A stretch of 64,000 bases of DNA from Bullera alba (GCA_001600095.1 BCIX01000001.1:5357198-5421197), one strand, 5' to 3'; shown: positions 1 through 13,199, counted from the first letter of the stretch. Notes: a model not told the origin generated them from the sequence alone. Numbers and translations: made by a program.

Positions 1-1504
1 CCACGTTGCCTGGCTCTCACTTCCTCAAAACTCCATTCCTCCTGATTCTTGAATACCTGGCTCCAGTCGAACATCCGTCTCTGTATCTTGCCCTTGGCAT
101 CTTTCACCTCCGGTCCGTCAGCCGGACACTCCCATGGCAGCATGACAAAGTGACTCGAGCTCGACTTGGGCCGGGACACCTTTCGAGCGACAGGTGGAGC
201 TGGCAGTGATGGTATGGTGGGCAATGAGGAGCTCATGGCTGACGTATCGAAATTTTGCAGCGGGTTGGATTTGAGCATGTCCGTTTCGTTTGAGCGTTGC
301 CTGACACGAGTGAAAACCTCGTCGGCTTTTCTGACAGAACCGTTGTCAGACTGAAGAACATGTGTCAGTGTCTCGATCGTTATGTAAACAAGAGTGAGAC
401 CTACCACATCTCTGAACACCTCCAGTTTGGGAGTTCTGGGAGCCACCGAGCGCTGAGGTAGTGTCTCTCCAGCCCACGGTGTCGCCTCGACAGTGTTCTC
501 TTTGCGTCTACTGTCTTTGGTACCGAAGTCCCTCCACTCTCCAGCAGGCGCATCCGAGGACGGGCCTTTGCCATCTGTGAAGATCTCCAACTTCGCCCCG
601 TTATGGGCTTTCGAAATTCGGGTCGAGGGTGCAAGCTGGGTAGCGCCTGAGATTGGTGCGGGTCCTGGAACTGGCACACTGCCCAATATAGATCTTCCGG
701 GAGTTCTAGTTGCCAGAACGGCGGGATCGTCGTCTGGTACCACTCCGGAGGGTGGGGCCATTATCCGCGCCAGAAACGCTTGGTGACGCGTTTTTAGTCT
801 TTCTAGAGGCATGGCCTTGCGAGCGATACCTATACGGTAGATCTCATCCGCCTTCTTCTTCCTGTGACATGTCAGCATACGATACCCGCACAGACCTTCA
901 ACCAACTGACCGTCCAAGTCCCTCGGCAGCCAACGCCCATTCCTCGTAGAACTCAGCGTGCCTCGTTCCCACGTCCTTGGCCTCGAGAAATGCCCAGATC
1001 TCCTCTCGCCTTTCGACTTGTCTCGAGTACATGACCCAGTGTTTCAGGTGCCGTATGTCTTGAGCATACCTTGAGTCGTCGACGAATCGTCGGGTGGTGG
1101 ACTCGAGCAGTGGAATGATGTGGGAGGCTGAAGAAGGGTGGTGCTGTATCGTAAAAGTGATATACCTGTGCACTTCAGCGACGACACTCGACCTAAGCGT
1201 TCACTCACCTGCCGTACACGTCGAGCAGGTCCATGGCCCCATCGGCCATATCTTCGCCTTCCTTATCTCTTCGTTCGGCTTCCGCTATCGCATTCTGGTG
1301 AGCCTCATGGCCCTCCTGAATCACCTTCTCCACCTCTCGATCGGATTTGTCGAAAACATTCGAGAGGGCCACAGCGGATCGCCCCGTCGTAAGTGGTCGA
1401 ATGTTCTCCTTTTGCGACTCGATCAATGCAAAGTCTGTCGTTGGAGTCGCTTCCATTTGGCTCGTACTAGCGGAAGCCTGCCGGGGCGTGCGAAGCGAGT
1501 CCAT
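1..1504 (-). CDS. BUB1: Spindle-checkpoint protein BUB1/MAD3 (MadBub type), 3' part cut by window edge
   Basis: A spindle-assembly-checkpoint component of the Mad3/BubR1/Bub1 family, which holds Cdc20-APC/C inactive until kinetochores attach. The first exon runs down from the ATG at 1504 and has a KEN box (QKENIRP) at residues 32-34. The next exons encode the conserved Bub1/Mad3 TPR region, with RQVERREEIWAFLEAKDVG followed by HAEFYEEWALAAEG and YRIGIARKA. Further on is a second KEN box (RRKENTVEATPWAGETLPQ), and close to the left edge a GLEBS-like Bub3-binding motif (EEWSFEEVRARQR). Introns are seen near 1200, 880 and 370-400. Both KEN boxes and the TPR place it firmly in the family. Whether a C-terminal kinase domain follows, making it a combined MadBub gene, cannot be seen here because the gene is cut. 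It is divergent from the glycosyltransferase gene at 1882. Confidence 0.9.
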
Positions 1505-1881
1505 GGTTGGTGTTAGCTAGGATACTGTTGATGAGAGAGAAATCAGTCGCCTCATCAGAGGACAAGGGACATTGTTTGGTCCGAGCGGAATCAATCTTGT
1601 CACTGAAGCTGAACCGTGAGTCATGATTTTGCCACCCCATATCACACGCGTTGTGACCGGCGCGCGTGTGACCGGAATCAGCCGCCACGCGCGCCGGCTT
1701 CGGGCTTGGTGCGATGACGACGGGATCTGCAAGATGATCTGCGCAACAAGCAGGTCATAGCAACGACGGTGTCACGGGTCCACTAGGGAGCTTGCTCGAC
1801 AACGCTTACATGTATGTCATACCCTTCGACACGTTTGACATCAGCTACATCTCCACACACTAGCTAGCACACTGATCAACC
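1505..1881. promoter_or_regulatory. Divergent intergenic region, BUB1 / glycosyltransferase A
   Basis: These 377 bases separate two divergently transcribed genes and must hold both promoters. No convincing TATA box was seen. The stretch near 1650-1695 is rich in CGCG. No ORF in it looks coding. Confidence 0.5.
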
Positions 1882-4800
1882 ATGACGAGACAGCACGACG
1901 AGCAAGCACAGAGCGGGCCCGACCTTTCGCCAAAGCAAGCTGCGGCGGATGACAACAAGGTACCCCTTTACATGCGTGATGACGTGTCAGATACCTCACA
2001 GCCAGAAGAGGATGAAGCTCAAGAACCGAGTATTGAAGTCAATGAGGAGGAGGAGAACAACATCAAGCTGTCTACGCAGATAGCTCTCGAACCTCACAAA
2101 GCGATAGACCAGAGCAAGGCAGGAGAATCGTCCAAGACCGGTATCATGGGTTTGTTTAGGAAGCGCAACACCCGTGTGGGTCAGGTCGAGGTGGATCCCG
2201 ACATAGGTGAGTGCGGCAAATTCTTCTTATTAACGGCGCTCACTGAGTCCACCTAGACTATGCCGACTTCAAGAAGGACGGTCCAGGTCTGTCCTCCCGA
2301 GCGACCATTACAGAAGATGGAACTATCAATGTTTGGGTGGACTTGAAGAAGGCGCTACCAGACCTGCACAAAGACTACGCCAGGCCTGTCAAGGAGTATG
2401 CCACGGATCCGTTAACCAGTGACAACTGTCCGCCCCTGAACATTGTCATATTCATCGTCGGTTCAAGAGGTAGGTCGGAAATGGATGTCATACCTGGGGG
2501 CCTTGCTTATGCCTACTACAGGAGATGTCCAGCCTTACCTCTCCCTGGCACTGGAGTTGATCAAGTCAAACGGCCATCGAGTACGAATCGCCACGCACCC
2601 GGACTTCAAGGAATTTGTGTTGAACAGCAACCGAGCTCTGAAGGGTTTGAAGGGCAAGACCGGCCAAGATCTGGAAGGAAGACTTGAGTACTTTGATGCT
2701 GGAGGTGATCCCAAGTCACTCATGGCTTACATGGTGAAGAGTAGGTCCAGGCTCGCGCCAGTATATGGATGTTGTTAACGATATGTTAGACCCAGGCTTG
2801 CTACCTGGTATCGAGGCCATTACAAGTGGAGATATCGGCTCAAAGAGGAGGATGACCGGCGAACTGCTCAGCGGTTTCTTCCTGTCGACCTTCTCACCCG
2901 ACCCCGTCTCTCAAAAGCCTTTTGCAGCCGATGCGATCATCTCGAACCCACCAGCTTTTGCCCATGTCCACATTGCGGAGGGTTTGGGTCTCCCGCTACA
3001 TCTGTCTTTCAGTGAGTAACAGCGTGTAATGTAGGACGACGCCCGTTAAGCTGAGCCCCTATAGCCATGCCGTGGTCCCCTTCGACCCAATTCCACCATC
3101 CTCTGGTAAACGTCAAGAAGTCGAATGCGGAGAAAGGGTTGACAAACTACCTTACCTTCTCTTTTGCCGATATGATGTAAGCCCACCCAAGCTAGCTGAA
3201 TCAATAACCCGCTAAAGCCCATCTCAGGACTTGGCAGGGACTCGGAGATGTTATCAACAACTTCCGAATTCATACACTTGGCCTCGAAGCGCTTTCTGCT
3301 AGATCTGGACCAGCCGTCGTCGAGCGCCTGAAGATCCCTTGGACGTATTGCTGGAGTGATGGACTCATCCCGAAGCCGTATGATTGGAAAGAGCACATCG
3401 GTGGGTACATGGAATTCTTTTACGAGTGATTTTCATGCTGACGAGCTAATTTGTAGACATATCTGGCTTCTACTTCTTAGAAGGCGATAGCGATTTCAAG
3501 CCCGACCAGGAGCTGGTGGACTTCATGAAGGCTGGTGACCCACCCGTCTACATCGGGTGAGTCTTTTCCTGATAACCGTAAATGTAGCTGACGGCCTTCG
3601 CAGCTTTGGCTCCGTGCCCGTGGAAGATCCCACAGCCATGACCCGTAAGTAACGACAGGCTACCTGCTTGTCAAGATTGCGGGACACTAATGTACCTACG
3701 ACCGCAGAGATTCTCCTCGATGCAGCTGAGAAAGCCGGCGTCAGAGCTCTTGTTAGCGCAGGTTGGGGTGGACTGGGCGGAGCAAATGTGCCAAAGAACG
3801 TTTTCATCTTGAAAGGCGAGTGGGTCCCTTCGCATCCTTGAAATCATGCTGACCAAACTCAGGCAACATTCCTCACGATTGGCTTTTCGCCGAGAACCGG
3901 GTGTCTGCTGTCTGTCATCACGGAGGTCAGTTCCTCTCTCTTAGGAAGACGAGCGTCCCAGACTGAGGACAACACAGGTGCCGGTACTACAGCCATCGGT
4001 CTTCGAAATGGGCTGCCAACCATTGTTGTGCCCTTCTTCGGCGACCAGCAGTTCGCCCTTTGCTTGCCCTATAGCTGGAGGGACTGCCACTGACATTCGT
4101 ACAGATTCTGGGGAGACATGATCCACGAGGCGGGAGCCGGACCAGCGCCGATTCCGCACAAAACGCTCACCTCGGACAATCTTGCGGCTGCGCTCAAAGT
4201 AGCGTTGTCACCTGACGCAAAGAAGGCAGCACAGATGATGGGGGACAAGATCCGAAGCGAGCGGGGCGAAGTCAAGGGTGTGAAAAGCTTCCACAGTCAT
4301 CTTCCCCTCAAAACCATGAGGTGAGTAACAACACTCTCAACCCAGAGCTGCTATTGACTTACTCCGAAGATGCGACATCGACCCGACGAGAATAGCTTAT
4401 TGGTGGTCCCCGGAGCTGCTCCTGAGGCTATCCGGTGCTGTGGCGGGAGCTTTAGTTGAAAAGGGGAAGATGACGTTCGACAAGCTCGAACCCCTTCGTA
4501 TGTTCATCCAACAATCGAGCGTCATGCTTGGGCGTTACTCATCGTTTACTCAGGCGCCAAGGAGTATCAGTCACGTCACCGAGCCAGCGATCCAGTGACA
4601 GGCGGCTCCATTGCCGTGCTCACAATGGTTGCCAATCACTACAGCGGGATCGCACAGCTATTCTATGCGCCCGTATGTCATGTGCTAAACTGATCCAAGG
4701 ACTTGCTGACGGCCGTTTCAGTCTAAAGGGGCTGTCAACTACGCAACAGCTATTCCGCAAGGTGAGTAACACCTCAAATCTCAGCTTCTAGCTATGCTGA

Positions 4801-5543
4801 TCTCCGTTTTCCAGGCCTGTTTGACCTCGTACGATCGGTTCACGAAGGCTTCGCAGCAATTCCAGAACGACTTGGGTCCAACATCAGACCACAAGAGCCT
4901 GTCAAGGACTTTGAAAGCGGGCTGAGAGAAGGTGGCAAGGGACTGTTCTTCGGCTGGTGGGATGGTATCACTGGCTTGGTGACTGAACCGATCGAAGGCG
5001 GAAAGAAGGAGGTACGTGATTAGCGCCTCCAAAAGCTCAGTCGCTGACAGTGATACTTCACAGGGTGCTATCGGAGTGTTGAAAGGGATGGGCCGGAGTT
5101 GTGAGCGCGCTCTTCATGGATGCAGAATGGCCAGCTGACTTGGTTTTCAGACGTCAACGTGACCGCACGTCCCGCGGCAGGTGAGTGGCAGCTAGCTGTA
5201 CTGTTTCCACGTTAGAGCTAATGACAAATCAGGTATAACCGGTGTCATGACTTTACCGCTACAGGGAGCATACATGGCCTTGCGAAGAAAGGTCTCTGGA
5301 GCGCCAAAAGACACGCTGAGACCCCCTCGAGAAGCCATGTCCAAGTCGGCCGCATCCGAGCTCACCGAGGGGGAGAAGGAGGATCTCCTGAAGAAGTTCG
5401 CGTCAGCGGTAGACAAGACGAAGGAGAGGAAAGAGGAGTACAAGCAGAAATTCGAGCTGTTCCTGAAGAACGCAGAAGAAGAGGAGGAGCAAAGCAAGAC
5501 GCAAGAGAAGGCGGATGAGGCGGTTCTCAAGGAGAAAGAGTAA
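1882..5543 (+). CDS. Family-28 (sterol-glucosyltransferase-like) UDP-glycosyltransferase A with VPS13-like C-terminus
   Basis: A many-exon gene (roughly 17 introns) for a protein of about 900 residues. After an acidic, disordered N-terminus of about 110 residues comes the GT28 N-domain: VGSRGDVQPYLSLALELI, then [21 protein letters not shown] and [17 protein letters not shown]. The nucleotide-sugar domain has [34 protein letters not shown] and PFFGDQQFWGDM. These are the hallmarks of fungal sterol 3-beta-glucosyltransferases and related enzymes, which move a hexose from a UDP-sugar to a lipid. The PH/GRAM domains of Atg26/Ugt51 are missing. After the transferase, Gly-rich motifs ([27 protein letters not shown]) resemble the C-terminal end of VPS13, and a coiled, charged tail ends the protein. 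The substrate is unknown. The start codon is the first ATG of the open first exon (ACCATGA). A paralogue lies directly downstream. Confidence 0.88.
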
Positions 5544-6033
5544 AGGCGACAGTGTTGACGAAATATGATATGCCGTTGTCGATGTCATGGAGGACTCGGG
5601 AGATTTGTGAATATGGTCTACAGTGTACAATCATCGATATGGGTGTGTTGATGTATTCTTTTGAGTCTCTCGCAATGATCTTGGAAGGTCTTGGATCACT
5701 GGCTGAGGACGTATGAGGACTCGAGAATTCCGGATTAAGCCAAGATTAAGCACGCATCAGGTTGTGTTCGGCGAGCGGCTGTTCGGCGGGTCCCCGACAC
5801 GTTGTTAGCCTCTTCCGTCGGATCCAACGGGTTTGCCGATGTCCGAGAATAGCGAGCCAGAGCGAGCGCACTCTGCGGTATGATACATCTGATAGCATGC
5901 TGTTCAGAACCTTGTGTATCTCAACATCAGCACCTCGACAGCTCGCTGGGGCGTCCCTGTTCCTGGCAGTCAGGAATTGGCTCGTGGGATCAACACTTCT
6001 CACCTTCTAATACTCTCAGCAAAGACTAGCAGA
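5544..6033 (+). promoter_or_regulatory. Intergenic region between the tandem glycosyltransferases
   Basis: These 490 bases hold the 3' end of copy A and the promoter of copy B. No coding exon, tRNA or repeat was seen. Sequence similarity between this promoter and the one at 1505-1881 was not obvious by eye. Confidence 0.4.
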
Positions 6034-9000
6034 ATGGGCGAATCCAAAGACAAGGTCAAGGTGGACCGTAAAGACAAGGGCAAGCAGGTGGAGCCGAGTG
6101 GATCATCGAGGCTCGATGGGCCTCCAGCTATCACCACGATCGCCTCATATCAGTCATCATCCTCGATATACGACAGTCCTGGACCCTCATCACGATCTAC
6201 ACCAATAGCCACCCCGTCCACCGTCACTACACCATCGACCGCTGGGTTTGGCGGTGATGAGACGCCATACCACTTGCGGGATGAGGAAACTCCGCCAGAA
6301 TATCCTGGCGACAGGCTGGATGGCCAGGAGGCCGAACGGCGGAATAGACGATTCACTTTCATTCCCTCTGTCGGTGAGTACTGGTGCGATCTAATTCTGC
6401 ACACTTGTTGACCGTTCAATCTTAGACAAGACCGGTTTCACCGCCAGTGGCCCCGGGCTGGATAGCGAAGCGAGAATGGGTGCCTCTGGAAAGATAGACA
6501 TTTCCCTCAAATTGAAGGGATCGGTCCCGGGGTTGCCGACAGACTACGCCGAACCCGTGGTGGAATTCGGTGTTGATCCCAATTCGGGCACGAAGTGCCC
6601 TGCACTTAGTATCGTCATTTTCATTGTCGGTTCCAGAGGTGAGAGACGCAAGTATACTCCGCGAGTTGTAGAACGTTGACTGTCGGCGCTCAGGGGATGT
6701 TCAGCCATACATAGCGTTGGCTCTGGAACTGATAAAGGCGAAAGGTCACCGTGTACGGATAGCCACTCATGGCGAATTCAAGGATCTTGTGCTCAGTGCA
6801 AACTCGCATCTGAGAGGTCTTCACGACATACACGGCAACCAACTCGAGGGGAAATTGGAGTTCTTCGACGTCGGCGGTGATCCAAAAGAGTTGATGGCGT
6901 ATATGGTCAAGAGTGAGGCTTTCGTCATAAGGATCTGCCAATCTTGCTGATGCACACCACGGCGCGTTGTAGATCCCGGCCTCCTCCCTGGTTTCTCCTC
7001 AATCGCGAATGGAGATGTCGGCTCGAAAAGGAAAATGACCAAGGTCTTGTTGAAAGGTTTCTACAATTCCACCTTCTTCCCAGACTCCCGGAATGGTCCC
7101 TTCGCCGCAGATGCGATCATCTCAAACCCTCCCGCATTCGCCCACGTACACATTGCAGAGGCACTTGGATTGCCTTTACACATGACTTTCAGTGAGTTGG
7201 TGTGATACTTACGAGCGAGGGAGACTGAACAGGCCTTCGCAGCGATGCCATGGTCCCCGACTGTGGCCTTTTCTCACCCACTCACAAATGTCAAACAGAC
7301 CAATGCCGAGGCCGGCCTTACGAACTATCTCTCGTTCGCTATGGCCGATATGCTGTAAGTCAATATACACGCATGATGGCGGACAGTGCTGACTCTCGCT
7401 AGAATGTGGCAAGGTCTTGGCGATTTGATCAACACCTTCCGGACGAAGACATTGGGGCTTAGCAGCTTTTCTCTACGCGAGGGTCCGTCGATAATGGACA
7501 GACTCAAGGTCCCGTGGACGTACTGCTGGAGCGAGGGCTTGATTCCGAAGCCTAAAGACTGGAAGCAACATATAGGTATGAGCGGACTTGACTTTCAAGA
7601 CACTCATTCGCTCATAATACGGCCACAGATATATCCGGGTTCTACTTCTTAGAGGGTGAAACCAACTTCAGGCCAGCTGAAGATCTGGTCCGCTTCCTCC
7701 AATCGGGACCAGCTCCCATCTACATAGGGTGAGTGGGTCATACAGCCCATCTGTAAATGTACTGATGGTCTGTCAAACACAGCTTTGGCTCGGTGCCAGT
7801 CAAAGACCCAGCAGCCATGACGAGTGAGTTCCAGTCGTCGAGATATTTTCGGAGATCATTGTACTGACATCGGCATAGATACCATTTTTTCTGCCGTGCA
7901 AAAGGCAGGGGTAAGAGCAGTTGTCAGCGCGGGCTGGGGTGGACTTGGAGGTCTCGAGCCGTCCAAAGATGTCTACATCATCAAGGGTAAGCTGACAAGA
8001 CACTGCGAGTCTTTCACAATTTCTGATGGGAGAGCAGGCAATATACCTCACGATTGGCTGTTCGCCGATGGTCGAGTCGCTGCTGTCTGTCATCATGGCG
8101 GTAAGTGGTCAAGCGGGTGAAAGCGACACTTGCTGATCATCTGTTAGGGGCCGGTACTACAGCCATCGCGCTCCGAAATGGTCTACCGACGATCGTGGTA
8201 CCGTTCTTTGGGGACCAACAGTCAGTGTTACCACCACAAGCTGTGTATGTGTGCTGACGCACCGCCAGGTTTTGGGGTGATATGATCCACAATGCCGGAG
8301 CTGGACCCTCACCTATCTCTCCCAAGAATCTCAACGTCGACACCTTGGCCGAAGCCATCTCTGTGGTTTTCTCACCTGAAGCCCAAACCGCAGCTCGAAC
8401 CATGGGTCAGCAGATCCGTAGTGAGAATGGTGTTGAAGAAGGTGTAGACAGCTTTCACCGGCATTTGCCCTTGCTCAACATGTGGTATGTCGCTAAGTAG
8501 CATCGTGTTCCCCACGAAGGCTGATCACCACTGTACAGGTGCGAACTTGACTCGACCCTGGTGGCACATTGGTGGTCAGACTCTCTGGCCCTACGACTCT
8601 CGGGTGCCGCAGCAGCGCTGCTCGTGGAGGAAAGGAAATTGACGTTTGAGTCCCTCAAACCGCATCGTGAGTGTACCTTCCACGACCTGGACTTTTTGCC
8701 TCAAAACACTGACTCTACCTAGGCTCCAAGGAATGGGATACGCACAAGCATCCTACGGATCCTGGGACGGGATCTGTGCAGGGCATCTTCACAGTGCTTA
8801 CCACTTCGTTCGTTGGCGTCGGCGAGCTATTCTACGCACCGGTATGGTCTGGTTTGTCGCCGTGTCGCCGGATCTCGCGCTAACGCTGGTAATAGCACCG
8901 AGGCGTTGCCAATCTGACCTTTGGAGTTGCAGCCGGTAGGTCCACTCGTAGCCAATAGATTCAGTAGCTGACATGAGTCCAAAAAGCTGCCGTGCGTATA

Positions 9001-10284
9001 GTGGGAAGCCTGCAGGAAGGGTTTGAAAATCTGCCAAAGTCGATGGGATCGGATTATCGGCATCGTACGCCAATCAAGACTTGGAAAGATGGCTTTTCGC
9101 AGGCGGGTTCCGGGTTTGCCTATGGACTCATGGACGGTATAACGGGTTTGGTCACTGAGCCGATTGTCGGCGCACATCAAGATGTAGGTATTCTGTCCCC
9201 AACATCGACGGCCTGTCAGCTGACGATGCGCAACTAGGGTGTTAAAGGAGTAGCCAAGGGGATGGGCCGGTCTCGTGAGCACCGATTTTGAGTCAAACCG
9301 TCTCACTGTACTCACTTCGATCATCTTACAGTTGCCAACCTATTCGTCAGACCTATAGCTGGGTCTTTGGGCCTGTTCACTCTTCCCGTTACAGGTATTT
9401 ACCGATCCGTGGCCGCCTCGATGCGACGTCAGCCTGAGAAAGTACTCTTCACCGCTCGGAAGGATAACAGTATATCCGAATATAGAATGCTCAGCCAAGA
9501 TTGGCGAGAAGCAACCCTTGCAGCATTTACATCCGCCTTGAAGGACACGAAGAAACGCAAGCGGAGGCTGAAGAGGCGAGCCACAAGGTTCCTCTTGACG
9601 GGTCAAATGGTGAATGCCAATCTCCCCAGACACCGCCCAAAAGACCAGACATACGACCCTACGCCGTCCATAGACGAATCAGCACCGCCAATGGTCCTGT
9701 CGTTCAATGGTCCCGATTCCGATCCAGAAGACACCGAAGCGGCTGAGAATGACGACGACGATGACCTTGGGTATGAGGGTATCGGTAACGTGGCCATGGG
9801 GGCAATACCGACTGCATCAAGAAACGATGGTGACCAGAATGCCGCAGAGGCTTACCGCCGCTTGACGGCGTTAGACGAGCACGACTCTCAAAATCAAGCA
9901 GGCCCGAGTCAGCCCCCACCACCGGACTATGCACCGTCGCAGTCAAAATCCGAGTACGTCGCGCAGTTGGACAGACACAATTCGCTCCGGGAGACGGTCA
10001 AGCGGGAATACATGACGACAGTGAGGGAGGCCGAAAGCAGTAGCACAGCATCTCAACGATCGAGACAATCGAGTGATCGGGAGAAGCCTCTACCTTCGAT
10101 CCCGCAGGGAGTGAACAGTCCGCATAGGACGCAGAGTGAGAATGTGACAAGCAGTCAGTCCAGTCGACATCAGCCGGACCGTAGCGTTTCGGATGACAGG
10201 ATATCCTTGACAAAAGCGTTCCAGCGGAGGATGGCACTCGAGGAGGCAGAGAAGGGAAGCCCACGTCGGAGGGACCAGGAATGA
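6034..10284 (+). CDS. Family-28 UDP-glycosyltransferase B, tandem paralogue with long disordered tail
   Basis: A paralogue of the gene at 1882, with matching exon order. Shared motifs are [89 protein letters not shown] and PFFGDQQFWGDMIH. The Gly-rich VPS13-like module recurs ([26 protein letters not shown]). It differs at both ends. The N-terminus is Ser/Thr/Pro-rich ([12 protein letters not shown]). After the module it has a basic stretch ([14 protein letters not shown]), an acidic run (ENDDDDDLG) and about 200 disordered Ser/Pro/Gln residues, giving a protein near 1,100 residues. The start at 6034 is the first ATG in the open frame that keeps the N-terminal exon soluble. It is probably a lipid-directed glycosyltransferase that has diverged after tandem duplication. 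It converges on PEX5 with about 60 bases between the stops. Confidence 0.86.
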
Positions 10285-10344
10285 TCATGCGAACCAAGTC
10301 TTCTATCATCGTCATTTATACACTGCGATAATGCATGTGGTTGC

Positions 10345-13199
10345 TCATTCAGTTGACAGAGATGCAGGGAAACCTGAAAGAGCTGTTAGTAAGACTACCG
10401 TACGTGGTGCGACTGAGGACGCTCACCTGACAGATCCTTCCGAGTTACAAGCTCTACCAGATCTTGTCGCCCCAAGCTGCGATCGGTCTCAGCTTTGGGT
10501 GCATTTGCTGCAGGGAGTCTACTCACTGCATACAAGCGGTCTTGAGGGTAGTCCAAAGTACCTCACTCGTCACACCCTTCGTGGACACATTGGCGCCTTT
10601 CGACGAGGCATATCCCTCCGTAGCATCGGCGTGTTGCAGTCTCAAAGCGTTGAGGATACGCTGGGCCGCGACATCGTACTGCGTGAGGTTTATGTATGAG
10701 ATACCGAGGTTGAACCTAGATCGACGTGAGCAATGAGGCATTGTAAGCAGAAACGGAGGTACTGACAGTGCTCGCACAAAGTTGGGGTGAAGAGCCAGAG
10801 CTTTGTAGTAGTATTCCACGGCCTCGCTGCTTCTGCCGCTATTGGCGAGCGTGGCCCCGAGCCTATTATACAAGAGCCAATCGTCTGGTCTGACCGATAG
10901 AGCGGCCAGGAAACAATCCTCCGCCTTGTGATACTCCTGCAAAAGCGAAGTATCGTCAGTCACGACTTACGATACCAAATGGCTCTGCCGCACTCACCTC
11001 GGACGCGTTGAACATGACTCCAAGGGCGATCTGGACGTCAGGATCCACCTCATCTGGACTGCGGCACGCAATATCTATCAGACGAGAGACCAAGTTGTCT
11101 CGTTTCTCCTTGGTGGTCATATTGCGGTCTTTCGCCTCGGCTGCCAGTATGTCCCCCTGATCCAGGCTTGCTTGTCCACTTTCCCCAAGCTCGATCCACT
11201 TTTCCAGCATCGTGTTGGCGGAAGCTCGCTGACCCTCGTTGGTGTAGCTGACAGCCAAGGCGAGGTACGCAGGTCGATGCTGCGGGTCTAGTTGTATCAC
11301 TTTGGTAAGAGCCAGGATGGCTTGGTCTTCCCTTTCGTTTTCCTGCTGTTTCAGGCCGAGAGTGAACCAGGCCTCTTGAGAAGATGGGTTGGCTTGAACC
11401 TCCCCTTCGAGTTCGAGTACGCCCTGATCGCAAGCTCAGCTCTCCTATCTCTGCGAATAGGCAATTGACCACCACTCACACGTATCGTAGGTGATTCCCG
11501 CCCGAACCTCTCGGCATCCACCACACCAGCAGTGTATGGGTTTCCTCTTTGGAACAAGTACCGCTGTTTCTCGCCATCTGGACCGAGCCGATTCAGAGCC
11601 TGATCTATCTTGGACACGGGCTGTGTCCTTGTGAACTGATCCCAATCTTTCTGCATCTCACCCCAGCCCTCCATCGCTCCTACTCCGATGTTGGGGGCAT
11701 ACGCTGTGCGCAACGGTCCGTTGAACGCCAAAAACGAGTCCATGTCGAATTGGTCCTCGATATCCTCGGCGGAATTCTGCCATGCTTCAGTCGCACCGGG
11801 TATGCTAGTTGAGGATCGCAATGCCTCGCCCAGAGTTGATGGGATTCCATTGCCAAGGGGCTTCGTTTCTTCTTCTTGAGCGTCGAAGTCGAAATGCACA
11901 GCTCGATCCTTGGCCGACATCAATCCTGGTTGCTCCTTCTTCTCGCTCATCAAGATCGCTTCTTGGTCCGCGAATTGTTGGTCCCAGGCTGACTGCGAAT
12001 TTGCTCCCCTGGCAGAAGTCTGGGATGCGCCTGTTGATGGCGGCATGAGGTGAGGAGGTTGGTGCATCGTGATTCCGTTCATACCGGGTATCTGAGCAGA
12101 AGATGAGATCGGTTGATGCTGCGAGGTGGAAGGTTGCGAAGAGCCACTCGAGATCCGTCCGAAGTCTTCCGCCCATTCACTGTTCCGAGAGGTGGGCACA
12201 AAACTGGCTCCAATACCGACCTCTTCTCCATTCTCCGCTGCTTTGCCATCCTCCACCACCACCTGCTTGTCGCCCAGAGCTTGCACCAGCTGCATGAATT
12301 GACTCTGAGCCAATTTCGGATTATTCCGCAAGATCTTGTCGTTCTCTGATAGTTCCTTGGTGAATGCGCTGGCCGTCCGAGCCAGTACTTCTTGTGAATC
12401 CTTCAGATCCGGTTCATGCGAGTGTATGGAGTGTGTCCGAGTGGTCTCCTCTTGTGACGTTTGAGGGGGCATATGGCTGATTTGCGAATTCTGGGGAGGT
12501 TCGTAGTCGAAGAATGGCTCGGGTGCCATATGGTGTGCGTAGGGTTGGAGATTTGTCCGTTGAAAGATCGTAGGTCCAGTAGGCCGAGGATGATAATGCT
12601 GCTGATGTTGGTGTTGTTGATGGTGAGGAGGAGGCCCCTGATTTAATGCCATAGATCTTTCAAATTCTCTCTGCCATGGTGCGGCCCCTGCTTGAATAGC
12701 GGTCTGGGCAACGGCGGGCCGGTATGACTGCTGCTGGGGTTGTGGCCGAAAGTCATGTTGGCCATTACTATAGCTTGGACCAGCTTGAGGGAGGAAAGAA
12801 TCTGCCCAATTCGATTGCGCTGATCCAGCCAGGGGAGATGCTTTCGCTACAGGTGATGGCAAGTGGGCTCTCAGGGTCGACACATCGAAAGCGGGTGAAG
12901 ATGATACCGGACTGCGACCAAAGCCTTGATGCGAGTTGGCCTGAGCGGGTCGGTTGAAGGCCTACAGAGCCCCGTCACCATACGTCTACTATAGGAGGCT
13001 GTCGACTCACCTGCCTGGACGAGCTCGCTGTGTTGGGAACAGATACAAGCCGATCCTTTGACTCTGAGTCAGCCTACGCCCGACGTGTTGATGGAACGCC
13101 GCTCACCTGAGATATACCGACATCCCGTTCTAGTCTCCCGGAAACCTGCTTCAACGCATTTGATGGCCCACAGTCCGCTCCGTTGAGGAAGGACGTCAT
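10345..13199 (-). CDS. PEX5: Peroxisomal PTS1 receptor PEX5
   Basis: The cycling receptor that binds SKL-type C-terminal signals and carries matrix proteins into peroxisomes. The N-terminus reads [18 protein letters not shown], with the conserved cysteine (residue 10) that is ubiquitinated for receptor export. Two short 5' exons (13199-13107 and one near 13010-13060) lead into a large exon from about 12960. It carries several WxxxF/Y-like docking motifs: WADSF, WQREF, WAEDF, WDQQF and WDQFT. The C-terminal exons encode TPRs, including [48 protein letters not shown] and [11 protein letters not shown]. Two small 3' exons finish the protein: one encodes [16 protein letters not shown], and the stop is at 10345-10347. 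The N-terminal half is long and disordered. The divergent neighbour is a rhomboid gene 285 bases away. Confidence 0.93.

Noticed and set aside
2535..3396. Minus-strand ORFs over the first glycosyltransferase (also 8137-9633)
   Set aside because: They are antisense shadows of well-supported exons with GT28 motifs.
5192..5630. Minus-strand Ser/Leu-rich ORFs at the end of glycosyltransferase A
   Set aside because: The composition is the reverse complement of the Lys/Glu-rich coiled tail of the plus-strand gene.
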